In this document: positions 58,216 to 64,000 of the stretch, piece by piece
Layout: each line of letters starts with the position of its first letter
Numbering within the stretch: position 1 is the stretch's first letter
NCBI GenBank assembly: GCA_027946365.1
Contig: JAPEUQ010000006.1
Location: 744,001-808,000 of the forward strand
Reading direction: 5' to 3'
Length of the DNA: 64,000 nt
DNA from: Kalmusia sp. IMI 367209
Taxonomy: Eukaryota; Ascomycota; Dothideomycetes; Pleosporales; Didymosphaeriaceae
The notes under the pieces: model-generated
What the model was told of the DNA's origin: nothing
Databases searched by the model: none
What the model saw: the letters and a program-made list of their open reading frames with translations, nothing else
Position numbers and translations under genes: made by a program

Positions 58216-61200
58216 ATGTCAGCGGCCGCACCCACCTCGCCGGCCGTTGTGCGCTCGCACTCGTCTTCACGCCGCTCACACCCCGTCAACAGCCCCTCTG
58301 ACCGCCCGCACCGTTCGCAGTCGACGACGACACGCCCAAGTGGCCAATCGCAGCCGCACTCGCACGCCCGCGCGCCGCCCCAGTCAGCCAATCTCGCCAA
58401 CGTTGGCCGCCGCGACTTTGAACAGTCAAACCTGGCCAACTCGCCTAGTACTCGACGCAGCGAGTCGAGAGACAGGACTGCGCCGGCACCGTCGCGCACC
58501 GAAACAAGTCGAAGGGGGCATGCGCGCTATGCATCAGACGCGTCGACAGCCTCTGCCATGCCCATCAACGGCGTAGCGACCGACGCTTCGAGGTCGGGGG
58601 CACAAGCCACCCAACCCAGGCGACGAACGAGCATCAATGCCCCACACACCGGGCAATGGATACTGGGAAAGACGATCGGGGCAGGCAGTATGGGCAAGGT
58701 CAAGCTTGCGAAACAAGCAGAGTCGGGAGAATCGGTACGTCATATCCTTCTTGATGGATGTGGTAGTACCAAGGCTGGGGTCGTTTGTATTCAACAGGCT
58801 GCTAACTGTCACAGGTTGCTGTGAAGATCGTACCGCGACAGTCGACCGACCAGCATAACAGTCAAGCCGACCGGGAGCGTGCAGACCACTCGAAGGAGGT
58901 GCGAACAGCACGTGAAGCTGCTATCGTCAGCCTTCTGAATCACCCCTACATCTGCGGCATGCGCGATGTCGTTCGGACGAACTACCATTGGTACATGCTT
59001 TTCGAGTTTGTGAATGGTGGACAAATGCTGGACTACATCATCTCACACGGCCGTCTGAAGGAGAAGCAGGCCCGCAAGTTCGCTCGTCAGATTGCGAGCG
59101 CCCTGGACTACTGCCACCGAAATAGTATTGTGCACAGGGACTTGAAGATCGAAAATATCCTCATCAGCAAAACTGGTGACATCAAAATCATCGACTTCGG
59201 ATTGAGCAACCTCTTTTCACCGCGAAACTTGCTGAAAACGTTTTGCGGCAGTCTGTACTTCGCGGCCCCGGAGCTGTTGCAGGCCAAGCAATATACCGGC
59301 CCAGAAGTTGACATTTGGAGCTTTGGGATTGTCCTGTATGTTCTGGTATGCGGAAAAGTGCCTTTCGACGACCAGAGCATGCCACAGCTACATGCGAAGA
59401 TTAAGAAGGGTCATGTCGACTACCCCCCCTTGGCTATCAACTGGTATGCTTCCGCATTGTACATCCGCAATTGTCACTGACCCATCTAGAATGTCGGAAC
59501 CTTATTCATCGGATGCTACAAACTGATCCTGCTCAGCGCATCACACTCACCGAGATCATGACCCACCCTTGGCTAACGAAAGGGTTCAACACTCCACCGG
59601 AGAACTATCTACCTCACCGCGAACCTCTGCAACTGCCACTTGACGATGATATCATTGAAAGAATGACTGGGTTCGATTTTGGCTCTGCTGAGTATATCAA
59701 AACTCAGTTGACTCAAGTTCTGTCGTCTGACGAATATGTTCGTGCCGTGCGCCTCGCTGCCCGCAAAACTGCAGCACAAACCCCGGAAACGGAGAAGAAG
59801 AGAGGCATGTTCGATTTTTACAAAAGAAGAAACTCGATCTCAAGCAGAGAACAACTGCCCATGTCATCTTCAGAGGATCTACAGCGAGGACTCGATCCCG
59901 TCAATGCGTACAATCCGCTCATATCTGTCTATTACCTCGTCCGAGAGAAGAGAGATCGCGAGAATCTTGAAGCCAATCCAGGCGCTCTGGCTGTGCCTCA
60001 AAGTCCTGGCGAGCAGCCGCTTAAATTACCTGATCTTCCCGCCCCAGAAGCTGCCTACACAAACAGTTCCACGTACGAGATGCAAGGCGAAAAGACAGGA
60101 GGCAGATCTCGACCTAGAGCTCGAACACATGGGGAGGATGAGGTGACGGACACTTTGCAGAAGCTGAATCTGAAAGAGCCTCAAGGGAACGCATCTCCAG
60201 CCATCATTTCCCCTCCTCTAGAACAACCTAGGAAGGAGAGTGCCGCCGCTGGGCTTCTACGCCGCTTCAGTACAAGGAAGTACAGAAATCCCGATCGTGA
60301 GCGTACAGAGCCGCCACCAACACCGGCCGTTGCCGTATCAGGGCCTGGACCTGCAGAATCTGCCAGCGTCCCAAAGAGGGGGCTTCAGTGTCAGACGCAC
60401 TCGAGACAGGGACAATCAATCAGCCTCACATTTGCATCCGAGCGATGCGAACCAGCCCGAACTGCTCTCCCCGCCAACACCAAGTAGCTCTACTAGCACT
60501 ACTAAGAAGCTCAAAGCTCTTGGTCGCTCTACTAGTGTGAACGGTGCTGACTTACGTAGGCGCCTGAGCCGTAGGGGAAGGTCATCAGAGGATCCAGGAC
60601 ATCCTCCCCCGACAAGTGGTTCTGATCGATCCAGTATCAATGCTCAGCATGCGAAGCCGACAAATGATGCTGCTTCGGAAGACCTATCGGCAAGCCCACG
60701 TCGCACTGCAGCATCCCGGACTAAGTCTCTTGGTCATGCTCGCAGAGAGAGCATCCAAGCTCGCCGGGCACGGAGGGAATTGGCTCGCGAAGCAAATGTC
60801 CCCGAGGAGACCGATGCAGAGCTGGCTGAGACTAAGGCGGAGGCGAGTCGTAGCCCTGATGTCAAGCCTGTGTTCCTCAAGGGTTTATTCAGCGTTTCGA
60901 CCACCAGCAGCAAGCCGCTTTCGTTCATTCAATCAGACATTATTCGTGTGCTGGATCAGCTTGGCGTTACTTATAACGAGATCAAGGGTGGTTTCAAATG
61001 CCGTCACGTTCCCAGTATTGATATGAAGAGAGGAGTGGATTCGCCTTCTTCTGCTAACCCTCCTGCGAGTGCCGGTCATAGGCGTAGAAGTTTTGGTGTT
61101 TTTAACAGGGATCGGGACGATTTCAAGGAACAGCAACGCCTCCCTCAGACCCCAAAGTCGGGAAGAGGTCGACCCTCGGTAGCAGATCAAAGCTTCACCA

Positions 61201-61454
61201 ATACCGATGAATCAGATGCCAGCGGCGAGGATAAGGAAGACCGGCAGCCACGCTCCGGTCGAGCGTTGCCCCCTGGCGAGACTTCAACACACGTGCAAAA
61301 CGACCTTGGTGGGAGCATGGTCCTTGTTTTTGAGATTCTTATTGTGAAGGTGCCTCTTCTGCAATTACATGGCATCCAATTCAAGAAGGTTGACGGAGGC
61401 ACGTGGCAGTACAAGAATATGGCTCAGACAATCCTTTCGGAGCTACGACTGTAA
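58216..61454 (+). CDS. kin1: Kin1/PAR-1/MARK-type serine/threonine kinase with KA1 domain, two frame breaks
   Basis: Exons 58216-58734, 58815-59443 and 59490-61454 give 1,036 aa once the breaks are allowed for. A Ser/Arg-rich head of about 145 residues precedes the kinase: glycine loop [18 protein letters not shown], catalytic [13 protein letters not shown] in IIDFGLSN and the APE in FAAPELL. The C-terminus, residues about 900-1036, is a KA1 domain ([35 protein letters not shown]), which binds membrane lipids. The kinase controls cell polarity, exocytosis and cell-wall growth. Breaks: one surplus base in the seven-C run 59423-59429, just before intron 2, and one in GGGGG 60378-60382. Correct splice phase is reached only with the first allowed for. 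Confidence 0.92.
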
Positions 61455-62063
61455 GCGAGCAAGCGGGTAGGCACGAGCGAGGCGTTTTTGAAGGGCATGG
61501 CATTCTTTGGGCGAAGCAATTATCATTTCAGCTGCAGTGCTGCTTGCGTTTACTTGCAGCCTGTTAGAGAGAAGTTTGGCAGGACACAAACATGACGAAC
61601 GAATCTCATTTGTAATATTCATTGGAGATGGGTCTGGCCTTGATGGGGGACCATTCGTGTGGAAACAAGGTCTGTTTATAGACATGTGTTGTAATTTGGT
61701 GAACTTCGAGACCTGGCGGCATGGTTATTGTCTTTTGTAATCAAGTTTCTTTTGGGTGACGATGGAGTGAAACGATTTGGTGATTTCACTTTACTTGCTC
61801 CATGCAGGTGAGTGATCTGTCCGGCTAGCTCGAGCTACCCGTCAAATAGTTCGCCAAGCCTGTGCACGTGCCCGCGGGGTGTTCCGCGTCAACTCACTTG
61901 TGTGCTCGAGTGCGAAAGGCAGCATCACACCTTCACTTGACCACCCCACTATAACGCACCTCGCCTTCGATACGCAGCCCTTTCGACCTATTTATCACCC
62001 ACCAACAGAGCTCTAATTTAGCATACACCATACATCCACCTTCGCAAGCACAGTCGCCCGCAA
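61455..62063. other. Intergenic region
   Basis: 609 bases with the Kin1 3' flank and the Caf40 promoter. A pyrimidine-rich stretch lies just before the start at 62064. Nothing else is supported. Confidence 0.5.
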
Positions 62064-63325
62064 ATGCAGCACGTCTTCACACATCAGCAGCAGTACCCAG
62101 GCGAGTGGTCGCAGGGACACCACCAGCATCCAAACCATCATGTAGCCCACCAGCAGGGTCAGCTTCAGGCGCAAGCGCAAGCCCAGGCTGCCGCAGCCGC
62201 CGCAGCCGCAGCCCAACAGCAGCACTTCCAGCGCATTGCTGGCAATCATGGTACCTCCATACCCGGCGGCGGCATCATTCCACGCGGTCCAGCGAATGAC
62301 ATCCAAGGCAATGGCGAAGGAGTTTTGAACGAAGAGAACAAGCGCGTCTTAGAGTGGATTGCGCAGCTCATGAAGACGTCCACGCGAGAGACGGCCCTCT
62401 TGGAGCTCAGCAAGAAGCGCGAGCAGGTGCCCGAGCTCGCCTTGATTCTATGGCACTCATACGGTATTTTGGATGCTATTGGATTTGTGAAACTATTGTT
62501 GCTGACCTAAGCCCAGGTGTAATGGCTTCGCTGCTCCAAGAGATCATCTCCGTCTACCCGCTGTTGAATCCGTCGCAGTTGACCGCTGCAGCCTCTAATC
62601 GCGTCTGCAACGCCCTCGCGCTACTTCAATGTGTTGCATCTCACACCGAAACTCGTGGTCTCTTCTTGAGCGGTAAGAAAATAACGTAGGCGTAGTTGGA
62701 CTTTGCTAACGATAGAAGCACATATCCCGCTGTTCCTCTACCCGTTCCTGAACACGACCTCAAAATCCAGGCCGTTTGAGTATCTTCGCTTGACATCGCT
62801 TGGAGTTATTGGCGCACTTGTTAAGAACGACTCTTCCGAAGTCATCAACTTCCTTTTGACCACGGAGATCATTCCGCTATGCTTGCGAATCATGGAGACG
62901 GGCTCTGAGCTCAGCAAAACCGTCGCCATCTTCATTGTCCAGAAGATCCTTCTTGATGATATCGGCCTTGCGTATATCTGCCAGACCTATGAGCGCTTCT
63001 ATGCTGTGGGCACCGTGCTCAGCAACATGGTCAATCAGCTCGTCGAGCAGCAGACCGTTCGCCTGCTCAAGCACGTTGTTCGCTGCTTCCTTCGGTAAGA
63101 TTCCCGTGTTATCTTGTTGTATTCAACTAACTTGCAATCAGTCTGAGCGATAACGCGCGCGCCCGCGAAGCCCTTCGTCAATGCCTGCCTGAGCCCCTTC
63201 GCGATGCTACCTTTTCCTCCGTGCTCCGCGACGATGCTGCTACGAAGCGCTGCCTCGCCCAGTTGCTCATCAATCTTTCAGATAACGTTGTCGAACCTGG
63301 GAGCAACCAACAACTCCTCCACTAA
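62064..63325 (+). CDS. CAF40: CCR4-NOT complex subunit Caf40/Rcd1 (NOT9)
   Basis: Four exons, 62064-62463, 62517-62672, 62716-63094 and 63142-63325, give 372 aa. The N-terminal 60 residues are rich in Gln, Ala and His (QAQAQAQ, then a run of nine alanines). The Rcd1 armadillo domain is very conserved: [39 protein letters not shown] and [20 protein letters not shown]. Rcd1 docks to the NOT1 scaffold and binds tryptophan-motif partners and RNA in mRNA deadenylation. Introns are 53, 43 and 47 nt; the 43-nt one is the shortest in the window. The frame is clean. A short divergent tail ([10 protein letters not shown]) ends it. Confidence 0.92.
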
Positions 63326-64000
63326 TGTGGACATCAACTGTCAAGAGTCCGACTTCGGCATTACACCAGGTGTATGCTCCCGTTAAACGAGCAGTAGGCG
63401 CACAGGGCTGCGCTGTCCAGTCGACAAACTTCCATTTAGCCATGAATACCTGCATCTATATTTCTGCCTTGGGAGGCTTTTATGTCTTTGCCTGAGGCTG
63501 TCTGGGGCGGCCTGATTTCTCAAATACCCCTTTCTTCTCGATTAGTCCTTCACGGACTGGTTGCACCGGCACGGCGTTGGACACCACTGATGCGATACCC
63601 GTTGCAACTGTAAACTGCGATGCTTGTTCTTTTCTCTAGGGGCATTTTATGTGCTGTGTATGGTTCGGTTTATAGTCATGGCCTGGAGTCTGGGTTTCTG
63701 CATGGACTGGGTGCAATGGGTGGATTATGATGAAAAGTGCTTGTGTAACATAGCTCGGTGCAGTCGTGATGCGATGTATGAGTACTGAATATACTATTGG
63801 AATTGCGATTTGTATCAAGTGCACCTTTGTGAAGTGTGACTTTGAGCGTGATAGATGGGTGGATTGAAGAATTCTGATACATTGTATGCTTTTTACGTTC
63901 ACTAATCATTCGGCACCGATCCCTCAAATAAGCCTTTGCAATTTCACTCCTAACCCGTAGTATCGATTTTATCGCATAGAGTGAGAAGAATGTCAAGCTT
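63326..64000. other. 3' flank of CAF40 to window end
   Basis: 675 bases with no supported gene. Short minus-strand ORFs at 63636-63996 have no protein character. The next gene must lie beyond the window. Confidence 0.45.

Noticed and set aside
11139..60382. Programmed +1 ribosomal frameshifting as the general cause of the breaks
   Set aside because: Sites share no common slippery motif apart from run length, and two breaks are in the other direction. Kept only as a remote alternative.
1..64000. CRISPR arrays, 5S rRNA and intact transposons
   Set aside because: None seen on either strand; the organism is a eukaryote and no regularly spaced repeats exist.

Overview
The window is nuclear DNA of a filamentous ascomycete (Pezizomycotina). 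Nearly all genes carry short GT-AG introns of 43-118 nt, starts often sit in CACC/CAAC-ATG contexts, and the gene set is typical: fungal rhodopsin-fold/Pth11-like proteins, a SIN scaffold, a Kin1 kinase with KA1 domain and an IP6 kinase. Class Dothideomycetes is my guess only. I support 20 protein genes and one gene fragment, and saw no convincing tRNA, rRNA, CRISPR array or intact transposon.

Layout. From 1 to about 33 kb the region is accessory: genes are spaced by long empty stretches, some AT-rich. It holds a 5'-truncated Pth11-like receptor (1-1189), an orphan (3383-4012), a 1,378-aa protein with a C-terminal membrane segment (5243-9581), a cytochrome P450 (11139-12897), a 14-TM-type MFS exporter (13631-15465), a second Pth11-like protein (16643-17804), a FAD2-like desaturase (18697-20110), an alpha/beta hydrolase (21261-22721), a broken metzincin-type metalloprotease (23717-24644), a fragment duplicated from the MCT gene (24812-24952), a trypsin-fold protein with an apparent His-Asp-Cys triad (25739-28599), a two-TM protein (29365-30490) and an MCT-like transporter (31598-32968). 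From 33.3 kb to the end the region is a dense core block: Sen54, an SDR, Kcs1, a disordered conserved protein, Cdc11/Nud1, UNC-45/Cro1, GPATCH1, Kin1 and Caf40/Rcd1.

How genes may work together. The P450, exporter, receptor-like protein, desaturase and hydrolase between 11 and 23 kb look like an oxidised-lipid or small-metabolite neighbourhood, but no backbone synthase is present, so this is inference. In the core block, Cdc11 (septation), Kin1 (polarity), UNC-45 (myosin folding) and Kcs1 (inositol pyrophosphates) all bear on morphogenesis, but their proximity need not mean co-regulation.

A property of the sequence itself matters for every reader. At least thirteen single-base indels interrupt otherwise well-conserved reading frames, mostly one surplus base in a mononucleotide run. 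They hit core genes (Kcs1, UNC-45, Kin1) as well as accessory ones. Once each surplus or missing base is allowed for, all intron phases close exactly. Base-calling error is therefore the leading explanation, and the P450 and MFS genes should not be called pseudogenes on this evidence.
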